A stretch of 64,000 nt of DNA from Bacillus chungangensis. Its GTDB lineage: Bacteria > Bacillota > Bacilli > Bacillales > Bacillaceae_C. Of this stretch, positions 24,282 to 33,219 are shown in pieces (the first letter of the stretch is position 1; each line of letters opens with the position of its first letter). Where the stretch lies: the NCBI RefSeq assembly GCF_030812995.1, contig NZ_JAUSTT010000005.1, forward strand, positions 124,001 through 188,000. Reading direction: 5' to 3'. The notes beneath the pieces were generated by a model. It saw only the letters and a list, made by a program, of their open reading frames with translations, was not told where the DNA came from and made no database searches. The position numbers and the translations under genes are program-made.

Positions 24282-26786
24282 CTATATCCTTATTTGCTTT
24301 GTAGTGTCTTTGTCCATCTTAATATTCCTTTTATCTCTATGCAAAACGATGTTCCCGATCACGATCAAGCTAGCTGTCAAAAGCAGTAACACGATACTGC
24401 CTGTTGTAAACTGTACATACTGATTGTCTAGCAACGCTTGCGTTTCACCATTCATGATCTTGGCAATATGAAAATAAGTAAACGGCGACAAATGGGCGAA
24501 TTGCGGAAATAGTTGCGTTCCTATGAAGTAGCCAGCAATAACAAGGATGGTAACGAACGTAACCAAACTGAATTGATTTTTTATCCACACAGAACAAAAA
24601 ATAGTTAAAGTAAGCAAGAACATCAATACAATTAAAAATAAGACAATGCTTTGGACTACATATTCACCAATTGGGATAAAGTGAAAGCCCATTCCTTGTG
24701 CATAATTTCCTGTATAGGCTGGTGAATTGGCTAAACTAGCACTATCATAGACGAAAATGGGATACATCCAATCTCCAAAGCGATTAAAGATCGTCGCAAT
24801 GAGTAAAGAAATGAAAACAAGCCCGACACTACCTCCAATAGCTGCCATGAACGATGATAGCCATTTTCCATTAAAAATTTGCGTACGCAAAAGTGGTTGT
24901 GTGAATAGAAAATGTAGTGTTGGACGCTTTCCTCTTTCTGCTGCCAAGCCGCCTCCTAATAATAGAAAAAACAAGACGAGGGGCACAAAAAAGTAATGCC
25001 GATCTATGTAAAGAAATAGCGAAAAAAGTCCACTGCTATCTACTTTCCGATTCTCTTCTTCCCACATTTTTTGATAATGCGCCTCATTTTCTTTCCAATA
25101 ATGAAATATAGTGAGAACGTCCTCTCCTGGAAATACAGGTCGAATATGACGTTCCATCAACCATTGTTTTTCTAACAAACTAGCAGCTATTGCCATTCTC
25201 CCCGTTTTATGCTCCATCGAACCTTCAATATTACCAGTATCCAGTTCGTTGTTCGCAAACCGATTTTCGAAAAGCTGATACTCATATAATGGACGCCAAT
25301 CTCCCTTTTTGTAGCCTTCAATAGCAAGATTGCTTTTAGCTAATCGTTCTTCAGCAAAGGCCAATGCTATTTCTAAATCGGCCATTAGTTCAACGAATTC
25401 TCCTGCTTCAGACATATCTTCTTTCAAAAGATCAATAAGCTTTTGAGAGTCTTTTAACTTATTAAAGTAGGCAGCTTCTTTTTCTTTTGCTTCTTGGTAA
25501 ATAAGCGCATATCCGAGCGCTAGCAGCGCAACAAGAAAGATCGACACTTGCTTGACGAGCTTCTTCCGTTTCATTTTTCGCCATTCGAATATAGTAAACT
25601 GCCGCCACGTGGAGCGCTGCGGTTGAATGGCCCCGCGTCGAAAAGGTCGATAGACATGTTCCCGTGATAATCCAGCTTTTTTCTCAGGTAGTACCATGGC
25701 GGTTGCCAGCAACAAACAACTCCATGCCACTGCAGAGAGAAAGGATAACATAATCGTACTGGTAGACATTGCTTCTATCTTTGATAATAAATGCAAAACT
25801 TGAAAAGGATTAATAAGCGTTTGTAACACCTCATACTTATTTGTCACGACATAACCAAAAAGAACCGTTGTACAAATAAATAATAAAGCTCGGAAAGTCG
25901 TTGTGAGTCTTGTGCTAAAGAAAATGATAAGACTAAAAGCAAAGAGACTGGCACTAAGAAAGAGCATTGCCCCTCTTATCAAATATTCAAAAGTAGAAAT
26001 CAGGTCAAAACTGTCTCCAGCAGGGACAATTTGTGGATAATGAAAGTGAATTTGACTATAACCAAACAGGATAGGGATAAGGATCCCTAAAGCAGTAACC
26101 ATGATGAGAAAAAGGAACAACATCGCTAATAAGCCTACATATTTTCCGCCTAACAACCGCCATTTAGCAATTGGTTGCGTACTTAACGTTAACCATGTTT
26201 TCTGTTCTTTTTCTGCGATGATCGTAGCACCAAAGAAGAGTAGTAATAAGAGGATACCGAAAAAACCAACATGCACCGTTGCATTTGCTTTTAAAAACAA
26301 GACTGGAGATAATGGAAATTCCTCATCTTCATAAGGTAGGTTATAATCTCGAAGCCAAGCATTTTTTGCGATTGCTTTTTCTTTTTCCATTCCTTCTAAT
26401 AAAGGAAATGTGCCTCCAGACTGTTCAAGCTCCTGTAAATGGATCAAGAAATCCTCTTCATGTGCGGGAATCTCACCCCATTTTTCATGATTAATTGCAA
26501 CCTTCCAATGCACCAATGAAACTCCCATATCTTGCAAATGTGCAAATTGTTTTGCTTGTACATCGTCGAAACCGCTTCCTTCTTTCAGCATTTCCAGTTC
26601 TTCTTTCAAACGGTTTACTTCACGGTTAAGCGGTTCCATCTTCTTTGTAGCCCGTTCTGACATGAGAGTCTTTTGCGAATAATGGTGATAGAACATACCA
26701 CCTGTGCTTAAAAGGATGACTACAAATAGCCAAAGAAGTCGTTTTTCCCGCCATACTTTCTTTAGTTCGAATTGAAGAAATCTCAT
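24282..26786 (-). CDS. ABC-2-type permease, fused double unit
   Basis: 834 residues, about twice the length of a normal ABC-2 permease. It contains two homologous halves, each opening with an amphipathic FxxFExxKxxR segment (MRFLQFELKKVWREKRLLWL and, near residue 400, FTIFEWRKMKRKK), a TM helix, a long soluble loop and five more TM helices. The gene is thus a tandem fusion that can form the full transmembrane dimer. It overlaps the ATPase gene by 4 bp. Probable exporter of a peptide, lipid or antibiotic; substrate unknown. Confidence 0.85.
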   Translation of the reverse strand: MRFLQFELKKVWREKRLLWLFVVILLSTGGMFYHHYSQKTLMSERATKKMEPLNREVNRLKEELEMLKEGSGFDDVQAKQFAHLQDMGVSLVHWKVAINHEKWGEIPAHEEDFLIHLQELEQSGGTFPLLEGMEKEKAIAKNAWLRDYNLPYEDEEFPLSPVLFLKANATVHVGFFGILLLLLFFGATIIAEKEQKTWLTLSTQPIAKWRLLGGKYVGLLAMLFLFLIMVTALGILIPILFGYSQIHFHYPQIVPAGDSFDLISTFEYLIRGAMLFLSASLFAFSLIIFFSTRLTTTFRALLFICTTVLFGYVVTNKYEVLQTLINPFQVLHLLSKIEAMSTSTIMLSFLSAVAWSCLLLATAMVLPEKKAGLSREHVYRPFRRGAIQPQRSTWRQFTIFEWRKMKRKKLVKQVSIFLVALLALGYALIYQEAKEKEAAYFNKLKDSQKLIDLLKEDMSEAGEFVELMADLEIALAFAEERLAKSNLAIEGYKKGDWRPLYEYQLFENRFANNELDTGNIEGSMEHKTGRMAIAASLLEKQWLMERHIRPVFPGEDVLTIFHYWKENEAHYQKMWEEENRKVDSSGLFSLFLYIDRHYFFVPLVLFFLLLGGGLAAERGKRPTLHFLFTQPLLRTQIFNGKWLSSFMAAIGGSVGLVFISLLIATIFNRFGDWMYPIFVYDSASLANSPAYTGNYAQGMGFHFIPIGEYVVQSIVLFLIVLMFLLTLTIFCSVWIKNQFSLVTFVTILVIAGYFIGTQLFPQFAHLSPFTYFHIAKIMNGETQALLDNQYVQFTTGSIVLLLLTASLIVIGNIVLHRDKRNIKMDKDTTKQIRI

Positions 26787-27661
26787 GATACATCCGCCCC
26801 AAAAATTTGTTGATAACGATCTTCAGAACCGAGCATTTTTTTCTCGATATCTAATAGTTTTACTTCTTGCTCGAAGAACAATTGAAGCATATCGTGAATA
26901 GCAGTATCTTTCATATAGAGCAATAGTTGATTGTTTTCTATTTTTACTGGAATATTGTTTGCTTCTAAGAGCTTTTTTGCTTGGTGGACATTGTCAACGG
27001 TTAGTTGGTAACCAATTTTTTCATCATGAGGGATATGTTCTTGTATGATGTTGCCATCTTTCAAGAATAAGATGTCGGAAGTAACAAGGTCTATTTCAGC
27101 TAGTTGATGTGAAGATAGCATAATCGTTGTGCCTTTTTCGTATAAATCTCGTAATAGATTCCTTATTTTTATGGCGCTTGTAGGATCAAGACCATTTAAA
27201 GGTTCATCTAATATGAGCAATTTCGGTTGATTTAAAAGAGCCATTGTTAATAATAAGTGCTGTTTCATTCCGAGAGAATAATTTCCTACTTTTTTGTGTA
27301 GGTAGTCGGTCATTCCAATTCGCTCTGCAGTTTCTAACATTTGTTGTTTCGGAATTTTTTGGACGTTACTGATAAATTGAAGATGATCATAGCCCGTTAA
27401 ATAATCATAGAGGACAGCGTTATCTTGCATAAAAGCAATCTCCTTGAAAATCTGAGGATTCTTATTATTTTTGCCCAAAATCGTCACAGTCCCTTGATCA
27501 GCGGTGACTAGATTAGTGATAATGTTTAAAAGTGTTGATTTTCCAGAACCGTTGGGACCAACTAAAGCAACAATTTGCGGTTGATCAATCGTAAAAGAAA
27601 TACCTTTCAGTACTTTTTCTTTTCCATACGATTTGTGGATTTGATTGACTGATAGAATCAT
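26783..27661 (-). CDS. ABC transporter ATP-binding protein
   Basis: 292 residues with Walker A GPNGSGKST, Q-loop near FMQDNAVLYDYLTG, Walker B LLILDEPLNGLDP and switch His in SSHQLAE. The signature is unusual: YSLGMKQH instead of LSGGQ, a variant seen in ABC-2 exporter ATPases. TAGGAGGTCG precedes the ATG. It energises the fused permease encoded immediately downstream. A strong hairpin lies between its start and upstream DNA (27698). Confidence 0.9.
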   Translation of the reverse strand: MILSVNQIHKSYGKEKVLKGISFTIDQPQIVALVGPNGSGKSTLLNIITNLVTADQGTVTILGKNNKNPQIFKEIAFMQDNAVLYDYLTGYDHLQFISNVQKIPKQQMLETAERIGMTDYLHKKVGNYSLGMKQHLLLTMALLNQPKLLILDEPLNGLDPTSAIKIRNLLRDLYEKGTTIMLSSHQLAEIDLVTSDILFLKDGNIIQEHIPHDEKIGYQLTVDNVHQAKKLLEANNIPVKIENNQLLLYMKDTAIHDMLQLFFEQEVKLLDIEKKMLGSEDRYQQIFGADVS

Positions 27662-27697
27662 CGTTCGACCTCCTAATAAATCAAGACTATATTTATA

Positions 27698-27746
27698 TAA
27701 AAAAGGCGCTTCACTTCCATTTATAGGGAAGGAAGAGCCTTTTTTT
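27698..27746 (-). terminator. Hairpin with U-tract 37 bp upstream of ABC ATPase start, possible attenuator
   Basis: AAAAAAAGGCTCTTC ... GAAGCGCCTTTTTTT on the minus strand. No gene ends here on that strand, so it would stop transcription heading into the ABC operon unless conditionally unfolded; on the plus strand it is also flanked by T residues. Confidence 0.6.
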
Positions 27747-27749
27747 ATA

Positions 27750-28220
27750 GTAAATTATTCAGATTCAGCCGGACCACCAAATGGCTTGGGTATGGTATAG
27801 GGTCTCTATATAAACCGCGGTAATACACAAGATTGCCAAAATCTGTTTCTTTATTAAAAGCTTAACCAACCTCGATAATGATGGTTGTATCTCATTTCTG
27901 AATAAAACTTATAATCGTCAAGACCTGGAATAAGCGCATCAACTTCGGCTAGTTGATGTGAAGATAAGAAGCTCTTGAATTAATTTTCATTAAAATTAAC
28001 ATATTTATATTTTTCTGTCAATATACATTAGCACTTACTGTTTTAAGTATGGATCGAAATATTAAAAGCATGGAAAAAACAGCATTTAAACTTGAAGAAG
28101 AATGTGGCCATCTACGCCAGCACAAAGTATAAATAAGAAATCAGTTTGTTTCCAATCGTTTTCCTTATGTGAACTTTGGATTGATTACAAAGCAGCAGGG
28201 CTTCTAACTCACTACTTTCC
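27750..28220. other. Gene-free stretch with a short ABC-ATPase-like relic
   Basis: 27915-27972 repeats a piece of the ATPase gene coding strand (CTAGTTGATGTGAAGATA, also at 27100), suggesting a decayed duplicate. I see no intact gene; a 27-codon ORF at 28049-28132 lacks a ribosome site. Confidence 0.4.
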
Positions 28221-28273
28221 TATAATGAAACTTCCATGAGTGGGGGTCTTAATGCCAGTTAGATATGGGATAT
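28221..28273 (+). mobile_element. 53-bp fossil of the hairpin-ended element, copy D
   Basis: The left end (ATAATGAAACTTCCATGAG) is joined directly to the right end (TCTTAATGCCAGTTAGA, ATGGGATA) at a shared GTGGGGGT, which occurs in both end hairpins. Explained by a deletion between the two GTGGGGGT motifs of a full copy. Confidence 0.65.
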
Positions 28274-28287
28274 AAAATCGGTTTTAA

Positions 28288-28328
28288 AAAGCAGCTAAGA
28301 AAAATGTTGCACTTTTCTTAGCTGCTTT
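28288..28328 (-). terminator. Terminator of the SMR operon
   Basis: AAAGCAGCTAAGAAAA ... TTTTCTTAGCTGCTTT followed by TTAAAAC on the minus strand, 22 bp past the SMR stop. Confidence 0.82.
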
Positions 28329-28349
28329 GCTTTAAATATTTGTCTATCC

Positions 28350-28661
28350 TTAATATATTTGCAAACCAATAACAGCAATAATAATAACCGCTATACAGCT
28401 AATTCTTCTCCAATCTTTTGACTCTCCAAAGAAAAGCATGCTGATAATGACGCCTCCTGCTGTTCCAATTCCAGTCCAAATAACGTATGCAACGCTAAGA
28501 GGCAAGTACTGGAAAGCAATATTTAATAAGAAGAAACTAAGGCCAAAAAATACGAAAATACCAGCTAAATCCAATAATTTTTTGTCACGGCTATAGCGAT
28601 TCAAGCTCGTTACTCCTGCTATTTCAAGAAATGCGGCAAAAAATACACTTAGTAAACCCAT
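28350..28661 (-). CDS. Small multidrug resistance (SMR) protein, subunit 2
   Basis: 103 residues, four TM helices, beginning MGLLSVFFAAFLEIAGVTSL with the SMR catalytic Glu at residue 13. Overlaps the upstream SMR gene by one base. Paired SMR genes (YkkCD, YvdRS in B. subtilis) work as heterodimers with opposite membrane topology. The order TetR-SMR-SMR matches yvdT-yvdS-yvdR. Exports cationic compounds; the substrate, possibly guanidinium-like or quaternary amines, is inferred only. Confidence 0.87.
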   Translation of the reverse strand: MGLLSVFFAAFLEIAGVTSLNRYSRDKKLLDLAGIFVFFGLSFFLLNIAFQYLPLSVAYVIWTGIGTAGGVIISMLFFGESKDWRRISCIAVIIIAVIGLQIY

Positions 28662-28999
28662 TATGCTTTCCTCTCTTTTTGTTGTTTCGTTTCAATTAAA
28701 TTTAATCCTATCACTGCTAAAACCATTAAGAAGACAAAAAATAACCTAGGAACTGTTATTTGACCATCAAAAAACAGCCAATCAATTAAAACCGCACCAA
28801 CTGCACCAAAACCGGCAAATACTGCGTAAACAGTTCCTGTCGGCAAATGATCACACGCTTTAATAAGAATTTTAAAATCAACGACAGCAATTAAGGCAAT
28901 GATCACCCAATCTAAAACACTATCAGCTGTCTTTAACAATGTAACCCATACAACCTCAAATAAACTTGTTAATAATACATAAATCCAACCTTTATTCAT
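28661..28999 (-). CDS. Small multidrug resistance (SMR) protein, subunit 1
   Basis: 112 residues, four TM helices; MNKGWIYVLLTSLFEVVWVT carries the conserved Glu15 in TM1. GAGGAG lies 8 bases upstream of the ATG. Forms a pair with the next SMR gene. A perfect palindrome at 29019, just upstream of its ribosome site, is the likely binding site of the TetR regulator encoded upstream. Confidence 0.88.
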   Translation of the reverse strand: MNKGWIYVLLTSLFEVVWVTLLKTADSVLDWVIIALIAVVDFKILIKACDHLPTGTVYAVFAGFGAVGAVLIDWLFFDGQITVPRLFFVFLMVLAVIGLNLIETKQQKERKA

Positions 29000-29018
29000 A
29001 ATGAAGCTCCTCTACTCA

Positions 29019-29037
29019 ATGACTGACCGTCAGTCAT
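29019..29037. promoter_or_regulatory. TetR-type operator 1
   Basis: ATGACTGAC, one base, GTCAGTCAT: perfect 19-bp palindrome between the regulator stop and the first SMR gene. The core ACTGACCGTCAGTCATAAT recurs at 29738, upstream of the regulator. Confidence 0.75.
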
Positions 29038-29062
29038 AATAGTATAATACCGATGCACCTGC

Positions 29063-29638
29063 TTATTGAAGTGCTCTCCTTAAAAAATCTATTAGTTCTT
29101 TTTTAGTTTCCTCAATTTCAAGCAGATCATCATTAAAAATATATAACTGTTCAGCTGCCTCTTCAATTGAGCCAACGATAAGTCTAGCAGTGATTTTCGT
29201 GTTAATTGTAGAAATTACTTCGTTTTTTGCTTTCGCATCTTCCAGCAGTTCCGTAATAAATTGATAATATGGTTCATATATTTTTTCCCATTTTGTCAAT
29301 TCATCTGCTACAGCAAGACTAGAATAGCAAATTTTTAATATTTTTTTGTAATCTTTCGTTGCTTGAAAATGAAGATCCACTAGTTTCTCTATTTTTTGGT
29401 CGAATGGTTCGTCTAAAGAGATATTTTCCTTCGATTTTTGCATAATTTTTTGCAGCAGTGCATCTGCAATTTCAGGAACGACTTGCATTTTAGACGCAAA
29501 ATACAAATAAAAAGTTCCTTTCCCAACACCAGCTTTTGCAGTAATATCAGATACCGTTGCTTTTTCTAACCCCTTCTCAGAAAAAATATCAACGGCCGCA
29601 TTCAATAACTTCTCTTTTTTGCTCATGTAAATCTTCAC
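29063..29638 (-). CDS. TetR/AcrR-family repressor of the SMR pair
   Basis: 191 residues. The N-terminal TetR HTH (about 10-55) reads AAVDIFSEKGLEKATVSDI and GVGKGTFYLYFASK; the C-terminal ligand domain is helical. The start is uncertain: GTG at 29638 has a close AGAGGGA site, while an ATG four codons later is also possible. Followed by the SMR pair on the same strand, as in B. subtilis yvdTSR. Matching palindromes before the regulator and before the SMR genes imply autorepression and control of the pump. Confidence 0.87.
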   Translation of the reverse strand: MKIYMSKKEKLLNAAVDIFSEKGLEKATVSDITAKAGVGKGTFYLYFASKMQVVPEIADALLQKIMQKSKENISLDEPFDQKIEKLVDLHFQATKDYKKILKICYSSLAVADELTKWEKIYEPYYQFITELLEDAKAKNEVISTINTKITARLIVGSIEEAAEQLYIFNDDLLEIEETKKELIDFLRRALQ

Positions 29639-29737
29639 ATCCCTCTAACAGCCTCATTTAAGCTTCCGGCTTGAACATAGAGAATCAAAGGGGTTCTTCC
29701 TTCCCTAAGCAGCAGGGCTTAACCTATTAAAATAAAA

Positions 29738-29752
29738 ACTGACCGTCAGTCA
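29738..29752. promoter_or_regulatory. TetR-type operator 2
   Basis: ACTGAC, one base, GTCAGT, extended with CATAATTGTA as at operator 1. Lies about 100 bp upstream of the TetR start. Confidence 0.7.
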
Positions 29753-29833
29753 TAATTGTAAACAATCCTATTACCTTTGTCAAATATGGTATAAAAGACC
29801 TTTTGATACAGGACAATTCTAAAGCTTTATTAG

Positions 29834-29883
29834 AAAAAGAGCTATGTCAAAACATCGTCAATGTTTTTGACATTAGCTCTTTG
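29834..29883. terminator. Terminator of the secreted hydrolase gene
   Basis: AAAGAGCTA and TAGCTCTTT outer stem with a TGTCAAAAACATTGACGATG inner arm pairing with its complement; flanked by A- and T-tracts. Confidence 0.8.
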
Positions 29884-29889
29884 TTCCTC

Positions 29890-31581
29890 TTACTTTACTT
29901 TCTTGATCCAAGCAGCAATGTTGTCAATAATTTGTGATGGGACATTCGCAGGCTCACTGTATTCCATCCCAATAGATATACCATCATACTCCGTTAAAAA
30001 GTGGTTTACCTTTGGATATAATTTGTATTCAACATCTTGACGATGCTTTAGAGCTGCTTTCCATCCCTCAAATTGCTTGACAGACACTTGCCAATCATTT
30101 TCCCCTTGCATCACCAGCATTGGCGTCTTCTGTTCTTTAGCTGCTTCACTTGGAATATAATCTCGGATTTCAAACCACCAATAAGGGTGGCCAGCCGGGA
30201 AATTCTCTGGCAAGTGATCGATAGAATATTGCGGATCATTTATCATTTCAGCAATGCTTTTCCACATCGCGGCAGCCTGCTCTTGCTGTTTGATCGCTTC
30301 CGTAGGCATCTTCAATTGGTTCATTCGTTCCAAGGCCACTTCCTGCTGTTCAACGAGTAGTGCATCAAACTTTTGACTTGGCCCTGCTAATAAAATCGCA
30401 CCCGCAATGCTTTTATCTCTATCGCTTTCTATCATCATTGGCACTGCGAAGCCACCTTGGCTATGGCCAGCAACAAAAATTTTGGAAGGATCAATCGCTT
30501 TTTGATCTTTCAATAAAGCAACAGCTTTCAAAGCGTCGTCTACTGTCTCTCTTTTCAATGTCATTTTTGGATCAAATGATTTAAAATGATGTTCCTTCGT
30601 AATTTTTTCGTAGCGAAGGACTGCAATGTTATGCTCTGCCAATCCAACAGCAATGTCTCGAAAAGGCTTCATACCACCCATTGTTGAATCTCGATCATGA
30701 GGACCAGAACCTTGAACAAGCACAACAGCTGGAAATGGCCCCTCCCCTTTTGGCAGTGTTAATGTCCCAGGCAGAGCAAACGGCCCTTCACCAACAGTTA
30801 TTTCTTGCTCAATATATTTCTCTTTATGGTCATAATCAGGTTTTTGGTAAATAGTTGATGTTGATGGACCAAACGGCGATATCATAAAGTCATCAATCTG
30901 CCCCTGTTTATTAAAGCGAATGACAACTTCAAACGGCATATTTTTCGCTTCATATAATAACGTCGCATTAATATGAACATTATTTTCCTCTACATGAGCG
31001 GAAATTTGCTTTCCGATTTCCCCATACATGTTTTGCTCATACGTTTTCCACATTTCCTGAAAAATTTGCGGTTGAAAAAGCTTCTGAAGCTCTGGACTCA
31101 AATTTGCATCGGAAGCAGAAAAAGTTCCATGAACGACATCATGGATAAAAAAACTTGCCCGTCCAATATAATCATCCGCTTCAAAGATGATTTTATTTTC
31201 ATTCCAGCCTAGCTGAGTAGTGAACACCTCATTCATAAAGGAGAGCGGTATCATCGCCCGTTCATTCTTTGTTTCTAATTTCTGTCCAATATCTTTCGTC
31301 TTTCCATTCACTGTTGCAGTCGATTCTCCAATTTGCAATACAAGTGTTGTATCACCACGTAAAACAGTGATCGTTTTTGCACCTTGCTCCCACTTAACTT
31401 GTGCGCCAATCGCCTCTGCAATCATGCGAACAGGAACGATTGCATCTTTCAAATTCGTTTGAGATACTTTAGCTGTTTCCACCATCTTTTCACTGTTTCC
31501 AGCAGCATTGGCAACTGCAGGCAACGCTAATGCAAGAACTGTGGCAGCAGCAACAATCTTAAAAGAATTTATTTTCTTCAT
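29890..31581 (-). CDS. Secreted alpha/beta hydrolase with copper-amine-oxidase-N-type stalk domain
   Basis: 563 residues. Signal peptide (KKINSFKIVAAATVLALAL, cleavage near ANA-AG), then a Cu_amine_oxidN1-like domain (about 40-135, VPVRMIAEAIG and KTITVLRG), a DUF3887-like linker (about 150-250), and an alpha/beta hydrolase domain with nucleophile GHSQGG, acid in GENDW and catalytic VNHF. I start at 31581 because AGGAGG is 6 bases upstream; the ATG at 31587 touches the site. Esterase or peptidase-like activity at the cell surface; substrate unknown. Flanked by a mobile-element copy upstream. Confidence 0.85.
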   Translation of the reverse strand: MKKINSFKIVAAATVLALALPAVANAAGNSEKMVETAKVSQTNLKDAIVPVRMIAEAIGAQVKWEQGAKTITVLRGDTTLVLQIGESTATVNGKTKDIGQKLETKNERAMIPLSFMNEVFTTQLGWNENKIIFEADDYIGRASFFIHDVVHGTFSASDANLSPELQKLFQPQIFQEMWKTYEQNMYGEIGKQISAHVEENNVHINATLLYEAKNMPFEVVIRFNKQGQIDDFMISPFGPSTSTIYQKPDYDHKEKYIEQEITVGEGPFALPGTLTLPKGEGPFPAVVLVQGSGPHDRDSTMGGMKPFRDIAVGLAEHNIAVLRYEKITKEHHFKSFDPKMTLKRETVDDALKAVALLKDQKAIDPSKIFVAGHSQGGFAVPMMIESDRDKSIAGAILLAGPSQKFDALLVEQQEVALERMNQLKMPTEAIKQQEQAAAMWKSIAEMINDPQYSIDHLPENFPAGHPYWWFEIRDYIPSEAAKEQKTPMLVMQGENDWQVSVKQFEGWKAALKHRQDVEYKLYPKVNHFLTEYDGISIGMEYSEPANVPSQIIDNIAAWIKKVK

Positions 31582-31683
31582 CGCCATCCTCCTCTTTGCT
31601 GTTCCGCTATCACTCTATGATGCTATGAAAGTCCGATTAGATTCTATTCTAAATTTATCATATATGTCCATTTAATACTATTT

Positions 31684-32023
31684 TTTATCCCACATCTAAC
31701 TGGCAGTAAGACCTCCACCTCAAGAGTAAGAGAAATCGAAGAAGTCTAGGTGGGGATAACTGAAAGTCAAATGTCCGATTGGTTCGGGCCGACAGGACAA
31801 GGGAAAGCTTCTTGAATCAACATCGCACGAAGAAAAAGTGTTTTTCTTTTTCGAGGATGTCGGTCACAAAGGCGTTGCAACAGGACAAGGAAAGCTTCGG
31901 CAGCGATACATCGCACGAAGAAAAGCGGTTTCCTTTTCGAGGACGTTGCGATCTTAGCCTTTGTTCTACTTCTTATCAGTGGGATAAAAGAAACCCCCCC
32001 ACTCATGGAAGTTTCACTTTATT
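31684..32023 (-). mobile_element. Hairpin-ended element, copy E (longest, 340 bp)
   Basis: Inverted relative to copies A-C: right end TATCCCACATCTAACTGGC at 31684, left end GTTTCACTTTAT at about 32023. The interior holds two diverged copies of a CATCGCACGAAGAAAA ... TTTTCGAGGA segment. No open frame looks like a transposase. It sits between the hydrolase promoter and the Rpn-type gene; 32024-32216 shows nothing else. Confidence 0.7.
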
Positions 32024-32216
32024 TTAACCAAAGATATGAAGTCTTTTTTATGATATGTGGAAGTGAAGCTGTTTAGATCAAAAAAGATGAACGACAAAAA
32101 GAACACTTGTTCCTGTTTGTTTTTTATGTTATATTTATGATGAAGATGAAACCCTCACCTATAGACCTCCGCAACGCCCCTTGTCATCTTCATTACTTCA
32201 ATAAGGATGTGATACA

Positions 32217-33131
32217 ATGTTGTCAACAGCGCTTCTTCGTGAGGAGCCGCGGCAATATACAGACCATGACCGTTTGTTTAAAGAGCTCATTCGGACATTT
32301 TTCGCAGAATTTTTGGAAGCTTTTTTCCCACACATTCACAGCCACATTGACTTTTCCTACCTGAAACTGCTATCAGAAGAAGTTTTTACAGATGTAACTG
32401 TCGGTGAAAGAAGGAGAGTCGACATCCTCATGGAAACAAAACTACGCGAAAAAAATACGATTATTATCATTCACATTGAACCCCAATCGTACACACAGCC
32501 TTATTTCCATGAACGGATGTTTATCTACTTTAGCAGGTTATACGAAAAATATCGAAAACCAATTCTACCGATTGCTGTCTTTAGCTACGATGAAAAGCGG
32601 AAAGAACCAACGACATTTTCAATGTCTTTTCCTTTTCAAGAGGTGCTCACTTTTCAATTTTTAAAACTGCAGCTGCGAACAATGAATTGGCGCAGCTTTG
32701 TGTACGCTAATAATCCCGCTGCTGCTGCCTTGCTTAGTAAAATGGACTACACTGCGAAAGAACGGATTCAAGTGAAGCTGGAATTTTTGCGCATGCTCGT
32801 CCGTATGGAACTGAACCCAGCAAAAATGGCATTGATTAATGGCTTCTTTGAAACATATTTAAAACTCGACCAAAAGGAGGAACAAATACTAATGGAAGAA
32901 ATCAAACATCTTCAGCCTCAAGAAACAGAAGGAATCTTAAAACTGCCAAATTCATGGATTGAAAGAGGAATAAAACGAGGAATGAAACAAGGTATGAAAC
33001 AAGGAATGAAAAAGAGTAGTAAACGTATCGCTTCTAATATGATAAAGAAAGGATATACAGAAGAAGTCATTGCGAGCCTCACCGAATTAAGTGTCGAAGA
33101 AATCAGAAATATCAAGCAGGAACTAGATTAG
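32217..33131 (+). CDS. Rpn/YhgA-like PD-(D/E)XK nuclease (putative transposase family)
   Basis: 304 residues. The N-terminal PDDEXK_2 core has DHDRLFKELIRTFFAEFLEAFF, then RRVDILMET and IIIIHIEPQ, supplying the Asp and the ExQ form of the (D/E)xK site. The C-terminus holds GMKQGMKQGMKK, a run typical of this family that arises from a 12-bp tandem repeat. Rpn proteins promote RecA-independent recombination and have been linked to phage defence. Ribosome site AAGGATG. It lies beside a mobile-element copy. Single gene. Confidence 0.82.
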   Translation: MLSTALLREEPRQYTDHDRLFKELIRTFFAEFLEAFFPHIHSHIDFSYLKLLSEEVFTDVTVGERRRVDILMETKLREKNTIIIIHIEPQSYTQPYFHERMFIYFSRLYEKYRKPILPIAVFSYDEKRKEPTTFSMSFPFQEVLTFQFLKLQLRTMNWRSFVYANNPAAAALLSKMDYTAKERIQVKLEFLRMLVRMELNPAKMALINGFFETYLKLDQKEEQILMEEIKHLQPQETEGILKLPNSWIERGIKRGMKQGMKQGMKKSSKRIASNMIKKGYTEEVIASLTELSVEEIRNIKQELD

Positions 33132-33219
33132 CAGATTAGAAGCGTTTTTGAATGATGAATGTATACGCAGAATGAGTTGTCATGATCAAGTAACTGTCCA
33201 TCAGCAGGGGGTTCTTCCT

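Noticed and set aside
28049-28132. 27-codon ORF (MDRNIKSMEKTAF...)
   Set aside because: No Shine-Dalgarno site and no family resemblance; kept only as part of the gene-free stretch.
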